From contig NZ_JAUCYU010000007.1 in NCBI RefSeq assembly GCF_030373445.1, positions 158,215 to 222,214 of the forward strand: DNA of 64,000 nucleotides. The letters run 5' to 3'. Each line of letters begins with the position of its first letter. Position 1 is the stretch's first letter. Made by a program: the position numbers and the translations under genes. Source of the DNA: Roseovarius sp. Lineage in GTDB: Bacteria; Pseudomonadota; Alphaproteobacteria; Rhodobacterales; Rhodobacteraceae. A model generated the notes under the pieces. That model was given only the letters and a program-made list of their open reading frames with translations, did no database searches and was not told the DNA's origin. This document shows, piece after piece, positions 1 through 9,004 of this stretch.

Positions 1-1
1 A

Positions 2-133
2 GTCGCATTGTTTCTGGGTGTGCTGATCCTGATCGGGCTCGGCGTCGATTACATGTATTACGACTGGTCCGGCACGATCTTCCTGGCCCGCAAGCTCGCC
101 GACCTGATCGAGTGGCTGGCCTTCTGGCGATAG
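2..133 (+). CDS. C-terminal end of a small membrane protein (partial)
   Basis: An open frame enters from the left edge and stops with TAG. The 43 visible residues start with a strongly hydrophobic stretch (VALFLGVLILIGLGV), a likely membrane helix, followed by an aromatic segment with YMYYDWSG and an amphipathic tail ending LAFWR. No family is recognised from this fragment. It converges on the lipoprotein gene that ends 7 bp further on. The start and most of the gene lie outside the window, so function cannot be assigned. Confidence 0.55.
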   Translation, partial: VALFLGVLILIGLGVDYMYYDWSGTIFLARKLADLIEWLAFWR

Positions 134-140
134 GCGTCGG

Positions 141-617
141 TCAAAAGTCTTCGGAGTGGTCATACCCGATGTAATGCCTCACGGCATTCACGGTCACCTC
201 TTCCGGGACCAGGCTCAGCATCCAGACTTCCAGCTGCTTTTGGCGCTCCGAAAGGAAGGCCCCGGAAATGACGTCCTCTTTCGGGGGCGGAAACCAGTGC
301 ACAAGGACCGTGGTCAGGCTGACGCCATACTCCCCGTTCTGACCATACCCCACCTTCATCTCGAGCGACGGGTTTCCCGAGGCTTCTCCAACCGAGCAGC
401 TATGGTATCTTCGCTCCGCGTTCACGAGCTCGCACGTCCCGGAAAGCACCTCGGCCTTGGCGTAAACGGCCGCAACCAGAGCGGCCTCGGTCTCCTTCGT
501 CAGGTAAGCCGCATCGACAGTCACGCTCGAGGAGGTCATTGTCTGCGCGCATCCGCCGAGCGCCAACAGCGCCGTCAGGAGCAAGACACGTTTCCGGCTG
601 TCGGCAGACCCAATCAC
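141..617 (-). CDS. putative lipoprotein of unknown function
   Basis: A 158-residue product with a lipoprotein signal: basic SRKR, a hydrophobic core, then a lipobox LALGGC, so the mature protein would be lipidated at about Cys23. The mature part has no motif I recognise; it contains two further cysteines (STC and YHSCS), which could form a disulfide in the periplasm. The start codon appears to be GTG, without a strong ribosome site; it begins 15 bp after the coaD stop, so it is probably co-transcribed with coaD. The exact start is the least certain point. Confidence 0.6.
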   Translation of the reverse strand: MIGSADSRKRVLLLTALLALGGCAQTMTSSSVTVDAAYLTKETEAALVAAVYAKAEVLSGTCELVNAERRYHSCSVGEASGNPSLEMKVGYGQNGEYGVSLTTVLVHWFPPPKEDVISGAFLSERQKQLEVWMLSLVPEEVTVNAVRHYIGYDHSEDF

Positions 618-632
618 CGGCCCCGCGCCCGC

Positions 633-1130
633 CTATTTCGCCGCGAACTTCGCCTTCAGCGCCTCGTTCACCGGTGGCGTCACGAACTTGCCCACGTCGC
701 CGTTCAGCCGGGCGATCTCCTTCACCAGCTTCGAGGCAATCGCCTGGTGATGCGCGTCGGCCATCAGGAAGACCGTCTCGACCGAACTGTCCAGCACCCG
801 GTTCATGCCCACCATCTGGAACTCGTACTCGAAATCCGCCACCGCCCGCAGGCCCCGGATGATCAGCGTCGCGTTCACATCATGGGCGCAATCGATCAAC
901 AGGTTCTCGAACGGGTGCGCGACGATCTCGGTGCCGGTCTGCTTGCTCAGCTTCTCGCATTCCGCCTCGATCATCTCGACGCGTTCTTCCAGCGTGAAGA
1001 GCGGGCCCTTGTCCCGGTTGATCGCCACCCCCAGCACCAGGCGGTCGACCAGGAACGAGGCCCGGCGGATAATGTCGATATGACCAAGCGTGATGGGGTC
1101 GAACGTCCCCGGGTAAAGTCCGATACGCAT
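633..1130 (-). CDS. coaD: pantetheine-phosphate adenylyltransferase
   Basis: CoaD transfers AMP from ATP to 4'-phosphopantetheine to give dephospho-CoA, the penultimate cytoplasmic step of CoA synthesis. The 165-residue product has the usual family length and opens MRIGLYPGTFDPITLGH, containing the nucleotidyltransferase TxGH motif (T14 to H17). It also has RGLRAVADFEYE in the middle and the second ATP-binding motif IASKLVKEIA near the C-terminus. A frame extension of five residues exists, but GGAGGA lies 7 bp before the inner ATG and overlaps the outer one, so the inner start is chosen. The lipoprotein gene follows 15 bp downstream. Confidence 0.95.
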   Translation of the reverse strand: MRIGLYPGTFDPITLGHIDIIRRASFLVDRLVLGVAINRDKGPLFTLEERVEMIEAECEKLSKQTGTEIVAHPFENLLIDCAHDVNATLIIRGLRAVADFEYEFQMVGMNRVLDSSVETVFLMADAHHQAIASKLVKEIARLNGDVGKFVTPPVNEALKAKFAAK

Positions 1131-1254
1131 GGCCAGCTCCTCCATTCAGTCCGGGCGCTCTGTCGCGGGCACAAGCAACAATACTGCGCCGGGGAATGCA
1201 AGGCCGAAACAGTCGGAAAACCCGCCCCGTGGCGCCCCGGCCCGCGCGGCCTTC

Positions 1255-2388
1255 TCAGAGGTCCGCGTGATACTCGTCGACCAGGTGCCGCACCACCGCC
1301 TGAAGCGCCCGGGCGGGGTCCTCGCCCGCCTCCAAGGCGTCGACGTAAACCCGGCGCTGCCGCGTCGCACTGGTGCCGCCCTGCACGATCTCCTGCGCGC
1401 GTTCCACCTTTTCCAGCGCGCCGAAATGCTGCGCGTCCTCGAAGATCAGCTCGACGATCTCCTCGACCAGCTCGGCCATCGGCACGATCTCTCCCCGGCC
1501 GAGGTCAATGAGCCCCTCGCGGCTTCCATAGCGCTGCGCCCGCCAGCGATTTTCCGACACCAGGAACGGGTCGTAGATCCGCCAGCGCTGGTTCCGCGTC
1601 GCCAGCCGCCAAAGCATCCGCGTCAGCGCCTGGGTCAGCGCCGCCAGCGTCAGCGTATGCTCGAGCCGGGGCTGCACGTCGCAGATGCGCGACTCGATGG
1701 TCGGGAACTTCGAAGACGGCCGAAGATCCCACCAGATCTTCGAGGCATCCTCGATCACGCCAAGATCGGTCAGTATCTGCACCGAGCGCTCGAATTCGCC
1801 GAAACTGGCCATTCGGGGCGGCAGCCCGGTGCGCGGCAGGTTGTCGAACACGGTCAGCCGGTAACTGTCCAGCCCGGTATCCCGCCCCTGCCAGAAGGGC
1901 GAGGAACAGGACAGCGCCAGCAGGTGCGGCAGGAAATAGGCCAGCTGGTTCATCAGGTCGACCCGCCGGTCGGGCTCGGCGATGCCCACATGCACGTGCA
2001 TCCCGCAAATGAGCATCCGCCGCACCACACCGGCGAGGTCGTCATGCAGCTCGTTGTAGCGTTCCTTGTCGGTATGATGCTGCTCGCGCCAGTCGGAGAA
2101 GGGGTGGCACGAGGCGGCAATCGGCACGAGGTTGTGTTTGGCCGCCTGCTCCGACACGCAGGAGCGCAGCCGCTTCAGGTCTTCCCTTGCCTCGGCCACG
2201 GTGCGGCAGACCTTGGTGCCGATCTCGATCTGGCATTTCAGGAATTCCGGCGCCACCTGGTCCTGCAACTCGGTCTTGCAGGCCTCCATCAAGCCCTCCG
2301 GCGCCTCGGCCAGGTCAAGGCTGTCGCGATCGACGAGCAGGTATTCCTCCTCGATCCCGATGGTGAATTCCGGTTCCGTGATCGCCAT
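1255..2388 (-). CDS. putative carboxylate-amine ligase, YbdK/GCS2 family
   Basis: A 377-residue protein of the glutamate-cysteine-ligase type 2 fold. Visible family features are [11 protein letters not shown] near residue 10 (acidic metal/ATP site), a central GMHVHVGI motif and the [12 protein letters not shown] segment. Members such as E. coli YbdK have weak gamma-glutamylcysteine ligase activity in vitro; the true substrate is not known, so glutathione synthesis should not be assumed. Length matches YbdK (372). A GGGAGGG sequence lies before the ATG. It stands alone between coaD and the nitronate monooxygenase gene, same strand, with gaps of about 85-125 bp. Confidence 0.85.
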   Translation of the reverse strand: MAITEPEFTIGIEEEYLLVDRDSLDLAEAPEGLMEACKTELQDQVAPEFLKCQIEIGTKVCRTVAEAREDLKRLRSCVSEQAAKHNLVPIAASCHPFSDWREQHHTDKERYNELHDDLAGVVRRMLICGMHVHVGIAEPDRRVDLMNQLAYFLPHLLALSCSSPFWQGRDTGLDSYRLTVFDNLPRTGLPPRMASFGEFERSVQILTDLGVIEDASKIWWDLRPSSKFPTIESRICDVQPRLEHTLTLAALTQALTRMLWRLATRNQRWRIYDPFLVSENRWRAQRYGSREGLIDLGRGEIVPMAELVEEIVELIFEDAQHFGALEKVERAQEIVQGGTSATRQRRVYVDALEAGEDPARALQAVVRHLVDEYHADL

Positions 2389-2473
2389 GACCTGCCCTCC
2401 CGCCTGATCACTTCCGACTGTCGCCGGGCGGGCCGGGAAAAATCAAGCCGTCAGGGTCGGATCGTCGGATTTT

Positions 2474-3520
2474 TCACGCGAGCGCCCGCCGCGCGCCCTC
2501 GACCAGCGCTGCCAGCCGCGCGCCGGTATCGCCGCCGGGCGCCAGCCGCGCGCTCTGACCGTAGAGCGAGAAACGGTGCTTCTCCGCCTCTGCCGCTTGC
2601 AGCCCTGCGGTGTAGTGGTACATCAGCGGGAAAGGCGCCGTGCCAACCTTGGTCATCGCGTCCAGCCAGGGCGTCCGGTGTGCCCGCGCCGGGCGGCCGG
2701 AGCCGGCGAGGCTGATCCGCGTACTGTCATCGGCGCCCGCGGCCACCGCCTCGTCATGCAGGGGCTTGTGCGCGGCCTCGTCGGCGCTGATGAATGCGGT
2801 CCCGATCTGCACGCCGGACGCGCCCAGCTTGAAGGCGGCGGCAATGCCCCGACCGTCGGCAATGCCGCCCGCGGCAATCACCGGCACCTTCACCGCGTCC
2901 GCCACCTGCGGCAGCAGCGAGAACAGCCCCACCTGCGCGTCGTTCTCGGGCTCGAGGAACACGCCCCGGTGCCCGCCCGATTCCCAGCCCTGCGCGATCA
3001 CCGCATCGACGCCGCGCGCCTCCAGCCAGCGCGCCTCGGCCACCGTGGTGGCCGAGCTGAACACCAGGCAGCCGCGCTTTTTCAGCGCCTTCACCGCGTC
3101 GCCATCCGGCAAGCCGAAATGGAAACTCACCACCGCCGGCGGATGCGCCAGCAGCGCCTCCAGGTGCGCCTGCCCGAAGGGGGCATAGGGCGCTTTCGGC
3201 ACGCCCTCGGGCGGCGTGACCCCGGCCGCGGCATAGAACGGCGCCAGCGCCTCCAGCACCGCCTCGTGCTGGGCGCGGGTGATCTCGGGCGGCGAGTGGC
3301 AGAAGAAATTCAGGTTGACCGGCCGGTTCGTCGACCGCGCCAGAACCTCCACGTCCCGCTCCAGCCGGTCGAGCGGCATGGTCGCACAGCCATGCGAGCC
3401 AAGGCCCCCGCCGTTCGACACCGCCGCCACCATCTCGGGCGTGGTCGTCCCCGCCATCGGCGCCAGGATGATCGGGTGCTCGACCCCCAGCAATCTGCAA
3501 AGCCGCGTGTCAGGCCACAT
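2474..3520 (-). CDS. nitronate monooxygenase (2-nitropropane dioxygenase family)
   Basis: A 348-residue FMN-dependent TIM-barrel enzyme that oxidises alkyl nitronates to carbonyl compounds and nitrite, or a related flavoenzyme. Seen: N-terminal HPIILAPMAG, PVNLNFFCH, the glycine-rich VIAQGWESGGHRG (phosphate and flavin binding with the conserved His), PVIAAGGIADG and GASGVQIGTAFI. The frame can start two codons earlier at GTG, but GGAGG is 8 bp before the ATG chosen and too close to the GTG. The family is broad and often misnamed, so substrate is open; nitronate detoxification is the usual role. Confidence 0.88.
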   Translation of the reverse strand: MWPDTRLCRLLGVEHPIILAPMAGTTTPEMVAAVSNGGGLGSHGCATMPLDRLERDVEVLARSTNRPVNLNFFCHSPPEITRAQHEAVLEALAPFYAAAGVTPPEGVPKAPYAPFGQAHLEALLAHPPAVVSFHFGLPDGDAVKALKKRGCLVFSSATTVAEARWLEARGVDAVIAQGWESGGHRGVFLEPENDAQVGLFSLLPQVADAVKVPVIAAGGIADGRGIAAAFKLGASGVQIGTAFISADEAAHKPLHDEAVAAGADDSTRISLAGSGRPARAHRTPWLDAMTKVGTAPFPLMYHYTAGLQAAEAEKHRFSLYGQSARLAPGGDTGARLAALVEGARRALA

Positions 3521-3597
3521 CGCCACGTCCTCCCCAAAACGAAACCGGGCCGCGGCAGGATGCGCGCGGCCCGGACAGTATGCTTATCTCGGCAAGG

Positions 3598-5097
3598 TCA
3601 GTCCATCGCCTTGAAGTTGAACTCGCCGCCTTCCTTGATCCCCGACGGCCAGCGCGCCGTCACGGTCTTGGTGCGGGTGTAGAACTTGAAGGCATCCGGC
3701 CCGTGCTGGTTCAGGTCGCCGAAGGCCGATTTCTTCCAGCCGCCGAAGGTGTGGTAGGCCAGCGGCACCGGGATCGGCACGTTCACACCGATCATCCCCA
3801 CGTTGACCCGGTTGGCGAAGTCGCGCGCGGCGTCGCCGTCACGGGTGAAGATCGCCGTGCCGTTGCCATACTCGTGGTCCATCGCCAGTTGCAGCGCCTC
3901 CTCGTAGGAGCCCGCCCGCACGGTCGACAGCACCGGGCCGAAGATCTCCTGCGTGTAGATGTCCATGTCCGGCGTCACCTTGTCGAACAGGTGCGGCCCG
4001 ACGAAGAACCCGTCCTCGTAGCCCTGGAGCGAGAAATCCCGCCCGTCGACCACCAGCTCGGCGCCCTGCTCGATCCCTTTCTCGACAAGGCCGAGGATCT
4101 TCTTCTTCGCCTCGCCCGTCACCACGGGGCCGTAATCCACGTCGTCGCCCGCGGTATAGGGCCCGACCTTCAGCTTCTCGATCCGCGGCACCAGCTTCTC
4201 GATCAGTTTGTCGGCGGTGTCGTCGCCCACGGGAACAGCCACCGAGATCGCCATGCAGCGCTCGCCCGCCGCGCCATAGCCCGACCCGATCAGCGCATCC
4301 GCCGCCTGGTCCATGTCGGCATCCGGCATGATGATCATGTGGTTCTTGGCACCGCCGAAGCACTGCACCCGCTTGCCGTTGGAACAGCCGCGGCCATAGA
4401 TGTACTCGGCAATCGGCGTGGAGCCCACGAAGCCGATCGACTGAACGACCGGGTGGTCAAGCATCGCGTCGACCGATTCCTTGTCGCCGTTTACCACCTG
4501 CAAGATCCCCTTGGGCAGCCCGGCCTCTTCCATCAGCTCGGCCAGCATCAGCGGCACCGAGGGGTCACGTTCGGACGGCTTGAGGATGAAGGCGTTGCCG
4601 CAGGCAATCGCCGGCGCGAACATCCACATCGGGATCATCGCCGGGAAGTTGAACGGGGTGATCCCGCCGGTCACGCCCAGCGGCTGGCGCATGGAATACA
4701 TGTCGATCCCCGGCCCCGCGCTGTCGGTGAACTCGCCCTTCAGAAGCTGCGGCGCGCCGATGCAGTATTCCACCACTTCGAGGCCCCGCTGCACGTCGCC
4801 CTTGGCATCCGGCACCGTCTTGCCGTGCTCCGACGACAGCGCCTCGGCCAGCTTGTCCATGTCGCGGTTCAGCAGGCGCACGAATTCCATCAGCACACGC
4901 GCGCGGCGCTGCGGGTTGGTCGCGCCCCAGGCGGGCTGTGCCTTCTCGGCGATGTCCACGGCCTTGCCGAATTCCTCGGTCGAGGCCAGCGGGCATTTCG
5001 CCTGAACCTCGCCCGTCGCCGGGTTGTAGACATCGGAAAACCGGCCCGACGTGCCTTTGACATGCTCGCCGCCGATATAATGGGTCAGTTCTTTCAT
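3598..5097 (-). CDS. mmsA: CoA-acylating methylmalonate-semialdehyde dehydrogenase
   Basis: Oxidises methylmalonate or malonate semialdehyde with NAD+ and CoA to propionyl- or acetyl-CoA, in valine, beta-alanine and inositol breakdown. The 499-residue product is an aldehyde dehydrogenase: GGITPFNFPAMIPMWM in the cofactor domain, GFVGSTPIAEYIY, then CFGGAKNHMIIMPDAD, where the usual general-base Glu is replaced as in MmsA enzymes. The catalytic Cys lies in GERCMA at about residue 280. A strong GGAGGAG precedes the ATG. The gene is divergent from a LysR regulator, the usual arrangement for substrate-induced control. Confidence 0.95.
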   Translation of the reverse strand: MKELTHYIGGEHVKGTSGRFSDVYNPATGEVQAKCPLASTEEFGKAVDIAEKAQPAWGATNPQRRARVLMEFVRLLNRDMDKLAEALSSEHGKTVPDAKGDVQRGLEVVEYCIGAPQLLKGEFTDSAGPGIDMYSMRQPLGVTGGITPFNFPAMIPMWMFAPAIACGNAFILKPSERDPSVPLMLAELMEEAGLPKGILQVVNGDKESVDAMLDHPVVQSIGFVGSTPIAEYIYGRGCSNGKRVQCFGGAKNHMIIMPDADMDQAADALIGSGYGAAGERCMAISVAVPVGDDTADKLIEKLVPRIEKLKVGPYTAGDDVDYGPVVTGEAKKKILGLVEKGIEQGAELVVDGRDFSLQGYEDGFFVGPHLFDKVTPDMDIYTQEIFGPVLSTVRAGSYEEALQLAMDHEYGNGTAIFTRDGDAARDFANRVNVGMIGVNVPIPVPLAYHTFGGWKKSAFGDLNQHGPDAFKFYTRTKTVTARWPSGIKEGGEFNFKAMD

Positions 5098-5175
5098 GAC
5101 GCTCCTCCATGAGAATTTGGCGCGACCCTACCGTTGCAAAAATAGATGGAAAAGGGGCAATGTCTCAAAAACGTC

Positions 5176-5189
5176 TTGCATAAATGCAA
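5176..5189. promoter_or_regulatory. LysR-type operator candidate (TTGCAT-AA-ATGCAA)
   Basis: A perfect inverted repeat with 6-bp arms and a 2-bp centre lies in the 103-bp gap between divergent mmsA and the lysR gene, 12 bp before the regulator's ATG and about 80 bp before mmsA. LysR proteins bind short dyads of the T-N11/12-A kind, and this fits. Its closeness to the regulator start suggests autorepression. That the regulator binds here is inference. Confidence 0.45.
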
Positions 5190-5200
5190 AGGGTGACGCG

Positions 5201-6097
5201 ATGCAGGTGCAATGGGATGATTTGAAAGTGTTTCTCGCCGTGGCCCGTGCCGAAAGCCTGTCGCGCGCCGGTCGCTTGCTGAAACTCGACCCCGCCACAG
5301 TCGGCCGCCGCGTTGCCCGGCTCGAGGCGGGCTACGGCGCCCCGCTCTTCGCCAAGTCGCCCACGGGCTATGCGCTCACCGACGCGGGCCAGCGCCTGAT
5401 GACCCACGCCACCCGCGCCGAACAGGCGGTGGAAGACGCGGCCGACGACATGGCGGGACAGGCCGCCGGCATCTCCGGCCAGATCCGCATCGGCGCGCCC
5501 GACGGCTCGGCCAATTTCCTCCTGCCGCAGGTCTGCGACCGGATCGGCCGCGCCAATCCCGGGCTCGAGATTCAGATCGTGGCCCTCCCCCGCCTCTTCA
5601 ACCTCACCCGGCGCGAGGCCGACATGGTCGTCGCCGTCTCGCCCCCCACCGCGGGGCGGCTGACGGTGCAGAAGATCGCCGATTACCGCCTCCACCTCGC
5701 CGCCTCCGAGGATTACCTGCGCGACGCCCCGCCGATCGCCTCGCTCGACGACCTGAACCACCACCGCATCATCGGCTACATCCAGGACATGATCTTCGAC
5801 AAGGAGCTCGACTATCTCGGCGAGGCCGGGCTCACCCGGGTCGATCTCGCCTCCAACTCCGTCGCGGTCCAGATGGGCTGGATCCGGCAGGGCGCGGGCG
5901 TCGGCATCATGCATGATTTCGCCATGCCTTTCTTCCCCGGCACCCGCAAGCTGTTGACCGATCAGCTCAGCCTCACCCGCGCCTTCTACCTCGTCCGCCC
6001 CGCCGACGACCGCCGCCTCGACCGGCTCAACCGCTTCGCCCAATCCTTCTGCGAGGCAATCCGCGCAGAGGTGGCCCGGCTCGAGGCCGAGGCTTGA
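5201..6097 (+). CDS. LysR-family transcriptional regulator
   Basis: A 298-residue regulator. The N-terminal winged helix-turn-helix covers about residues 3-62 (FLAVARAESLSRAGRLLKLD, then VGRRVARLEAGYGAPLF), followed by a periplasmic-binding-protein-like effector domain. The frame is open for 35 more codons upstream, but those residues are not LysR-like, and the chosen ATG directly precedes QWDDLKVFLAVA, the standard LysR opening. It is divergent from mmsA, so it probably senses a branched-chain or beta-alanine catabolite and controls mmsA. The effector is not deducible. Confidence 0.88.
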   Translation: MQVQWDDLKVFLAVARAESLSRAGRLLKLDPATVGRRVARLEAGYGAPLFAKSPTGYALTDAGQRLMTHATRAEQAVEDAADDMAGQAAGISGQIRIGAPDGSANFLLPQVCDRIGRANPGLEIQIVALPRLFNLTRREADMVVAVSPPTAGRLTVQKIADYRLHLAASEDYLRDAPPIASLDDLNHHRIIGYIQDMIFDKELDYLGEAGLTRVDLASNSVAVQMGWIRQGAGVGIMHDFAMPFFPGTRKLLTDQLSLTRAFYLVRPADDRRLDRLNRFAQSFCEAIRAEVARLEAEA

Positions 6098-6157
6098 CAG
6101 AAACAATCGAATAGCAGACCCTTGAATTGACGGAATAATATTGCGGGGTAACCGGCC

Positions 6158-6592
6158 ATGCTCGTCCAGCAGATCCTGAAATCCAAGGACAATGACGGTG
6201 TCATCACCATAAAACCCGGTACGCGCGTCTCGGACGCGGCGCAGATTCTCTCCGACAAGCGCATCGGCGGTCTGGTGGTCTCTTCGGATGGCGAGGCGGC
6301 CGAGGGCATCCTGTCAGAGCGCGACATCGTCCGCTCGCTGGCCGCCCGCGGCGCCAAGTGCCTGCAGGAGACCGTCGACCAGATGATGACCCCGGACCCG
6401 GTCTGCTGCTCCAAGCAGGACAGTTCCGACGCCGTGCTCACCCGCATGACCGAAGGCCGCTTCCGGCACATGCCCGTTGTCGAGGATGGCAAGCTGGTCG
6501 GAATCGTCACCATCGGTGACGTGGTCAAGGCCCGGCTTCAGGAGCTTTCGATGGAGAAATCCGCCCTCGAAGGCATGATCATGGGCCACTGA
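6158..6592 (+). CDS. CBS-domain protein
   Basis: A 144-residue cytoplasmic protein made almost entirely of a CBS (Bateman) pair. The first CBS covers roughly residues 10-65 (VSDAAQILSDKRIGGLVV...GILSERDIVRSLA), the second about 75-130 (MTPDPVCC...MTEGRFRHMPVVEDGKLVGIVTIGDVVK). CBS pairs bind adenine nucleotides and usually modulate a partner, but stand-alone forms like this are common in alphaproteobacteria and their partners are mostly unknown. It stands alone, 60 bp after the LysR gene, convergent with the helicase. Confidence 0.9.
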   Translation: MLVQQILKSKDNDGVITIKPGTRVSDAAQILSDKRIGGLVVSSDGEAAEGILSERDIVRSLAARGAKCLQETVDQMMTPDPVCCSKQDSSDAVLTRMTEGRFRHMPVVEDGKLVGIVTIGDVVKARLQELSMEKSALEGMIMGH

Positions 6593-6614
6593 CGGCGGCT
6601 GACGGCGCTGGCCC

Positions 6615-8714
6615 TCACGGCTTCCGCCGCTTCGGCACGGCGCTGCCACCCTTCCCACGCACCCCGCCCCGGGGCTTGGCCGGCTTGCCCGGTTTCCCCG
6701 GCGGCGTGAACCGTTTCGAGGTATCCGAGGCATTGACCCTGGGCTTCGGCTTGCCCGCACCGACCTTCGCGTCAGGCTTCCCCACAGGCTTCCCTGCCGG
6801 CTTACCGGCCTTCGGCCCCTTGCTGCGCGGCTTGCGCGTATCCTGCGGCGCCGGTGCCCCGGCCTCCGCAGCCGGTTTCGGCCTGCGCGGCTCGTAGGGT
6901 TTCTTTGGCTTGCCGCCCGGCGCAGCCCTCTCGAACGCCTTCCCCGGTTTCTCCCTCGGCGCTTCCGCCTTCCGCTCAGGCCGGGGCCCACGCTCCGCCC
7001 GCTCCGCCGTCTCGCGCCGCTCGGGCTTCGGCCCCCTCGGCCGCGTATCCTTCTTCTCCTGCCACGGCTTGCCCCCGCCGCGCTTCGGCGCGCCGCCCGC
7101 CGGACGCGCCGGACGCTCGGACTGCTCGGGCCGCCCGAACTCCGGCACACCCTCGACGGCCCGCACGCTCACGCCCTTCTCCAGCACGCCGCCCTGCTCC
7201 AGCGACGCCATGAAATTCTCCGCCGCCCCTTCCGCGATTTCCACGAAGGTCTCCGTATCCTGCACCCGGATCGCGCCCACATCGGCCTTCTCCAGCGCCC
7301 CCGCCCGCAGCATCAGCGGCAACAGCCAGCGCGGCTCCGCCCCCTTGTCGCGCCCCACCGACAGCGAGACCCAGACGCTCGGCCCGAACTCCGGCCGCGG
7401 CTTGGGCTCCGGCCGCGACGCCACGTCCGACAGCTCCTCCGGCACCGAATGTCGCGCCCGGAAGAGGCGCAGATAGGCCGCCGCCACCGCCTCGGGCGAC
7501 TGCTCCGCCAGAAGCCGCGCGGCAAACTCCGCCTCCGCCTCGCTGGCCGCCTCGCCCCACACCGGATCGGCCAGCAGCCGCTCCTCGTCGCGGCGCAGGA
7601 TCTCCTCGGCGCCCGGCGGCACTGTCCACTCGGCCTGCACTTTCGCGCCCTTCAACAGCCGCTCGGCCTTCTTGCCCACTTTGGGCGGCACGATCAGCGC
7701 GGAAATCCCCTTCCGCCCCGCGCGCCCCGTCCGCCCCGACCGGTGCAGCAAGGTCTCCGAATTCGACGGCAGCTCGGCATGCACCACCAGCTCGAGGTTC
7801 GGCAGGTCGATCCCCCGCGCCGCCACGTCCGTCGCCACGCATACCCTTGCCCGCCCGTCGCGCATCGCCTGCAGCGCGTGGCTCCGCTCCGCCTGGCTCA
7901 GCTCGCCCGACAGGCACACGACCGAGAACCCCCGGTTCGCGAACCGTGCCGTCAGCCGGTTCACCGTCGCCCGCGTGTTGGCAAAGACGATGGCGTTCTG
8001 CGCCTCGTGGAACCGCAGCACGTTGATGATCGCGTTCTCGGCATCCTGCGGCGCCACGCGCAGCGCCTGGTAGGTAATATCCGCGTGCGGGCTCTTGTCC
8101 GACAGGGTCGTCACCCGCACGGCATCCCGCTGGTAATGCTTGGCCAGCGTCACGATCATCGGCGGCACCGTGGCCGAGAACAACAGCGTCCGCCGCTCTT
8201 CCGGCGCCTCGCCCAGCATGAACTCGAGGTCCTCGCGAAAGCCGAGGTCCAGCATCTCGTCCGCCTCGTCCAGCACCACCGCGCGCAACGCGCTCATGTC
8301 GAGCGACCCGCGCCGGATGTGATCGCTCAGCCGCCCCGGCGTGCCCACCACAATATGTGCGCCCCGCTCCAGCGCCCGGCGCTCGTCGCGCATGTCCATG
8401 CCGCCCACGCAGGAGGCGATCCGCGCGCCCGCCTTGGCATAAAGCCAGCCCAGCTCCCGCGTCACCTGCAAGGCCAGCTCCCGCGTCGGCGCGATGATCA
8501 GCCCCAGCGGCGCCGCTGCCGGCCCGAAGACGCCCGCCTCGTCCAGCAGCGTCGGCCCGATCGCTAGCCCGAACCCCACCGTCTTGCCCGAACCCGTCTG
8601 CGCCGAGACCAGCAGGTCGGCCCCCGCCAGCTCCGGCGCCGTCACCGCCTCCTGCACGGGGGTCAGAATGTCGTAACCGCGCTCGGCGAGCGCATCGGAG
8701 AGGGACTGGATCAT
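6615..8714 (-). CDS. DEAD-box ATP-dependent RNA helicase with DbpA-type RNA-binding domain
   Basis: A 699-residue helicase. Ordered motifs: AQTGSGKT (Walker A, about residue 40), PTRELALQ, VLDEADEML (about 145), SAT, VATDVAARGIDLP and HRSGRTGRAG (motif VI, about 330). A DbpA-like RNA-binding region lies around 450-530 (WVSLSVGRDKGAEPRWLLPL), then a 160-residue Lys/Pro/Gly/Arg-rich, probably disordered tail. Such enzymes remodel rRNA during ribosome assembly or cold stress. It resembles DeaD/CsdA and DbpA, but I cannot choose a gene name safely. No clear ribosome site precedes the ATG. The 290 bp upstream to the antiporter gene hold no other gene I can see. Confidence 0.92.
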   Translation of the reverse strand: MIQSLSDALAERGYDILTPVQEAVTAPELAGADLLVSAQTGSGKTVGFGLAIGPTLLDEAGVFGPAAAPLGLIIAPTRELALQVTRELGWLYAKAGARIASCVGGMDMRDERRALERGAHIVVGTPGRLSDHIRRGSLDMSALRAVVLDEADEMLDLGFREDLEFMLGEAPEERRTLLFSATVPPMIVTLAKHYQRDAVRVTTLSDKSPHADITYQALRVAPQDAENAIINVLRFHEAQNAIVFANTRATVNRLTARFANRGFSVVCLSGELSQAERSHALQAMRDGRARVCVATDVAARGIDLPNLELVVHAELPSNSETLLHRSGRTGRAGRKGISALIVPPKVGKKAERLLKGAKVQAEWTVPPGAEEILRRDEERLLADPVWGEAASEAEAEFAARLLAEQSPEAVAAAYLRLFRARHSVPEELSDVASRPEPKPRPEFGPSVWVSLSVGRDKGAEPRWLLPLMLRAGALEKADVGAIRVQDTETFVEIAEGAAENFMASLEQGGVLEKGVSVRAVEGVPEFGRPEQSERPARPAGGAPKRGGGKPWQEKKDTRPRGPKPERRETAERAERGPRPERKAEAPREKPGKAFERAAPGGKPKKPYEPRRPKPAAEAGAPAPQDTRKPRSKGPKAGKPAGKPVGKPDAKVGAGKPKPRVNASDTSKRFTPPGKPGKPAKPRGGVRGKGGSAVPKRRKP

Positions 8715-9004
8715 CAGGAAAACCGTTCTGTTTGAGCACGCGGCGCCACCGGCACCGCCCCCTGTCGCGCGACAGGTCTGGAAGGCGCCCTCCTACCCTG
8801 CCTTGCGCGCCCTGTACACGGGAAAAAACACCGCTGCGGCCGTCGTGCAACCCCTGCTTCTTCTTGGTCACAAATATCCCTGCACCGCGCCCTCCGCCCG
8901 CGCAACGCCCCCGGCGGAACACCGAGCCTGCAAGACGCGTTAATCATGGCGCTTGTTCAATCGGTTAACCCCCGTATCATACCCTCCGGTCCCCAAGACA
9001 AAGG

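Noticed and set aside
6676..8676. Long frames antisense to the DEAD-box helicase
   Set aside because: They mirror the high-GC codon pattern of the helicase; the sense frame has all helicase motifs.
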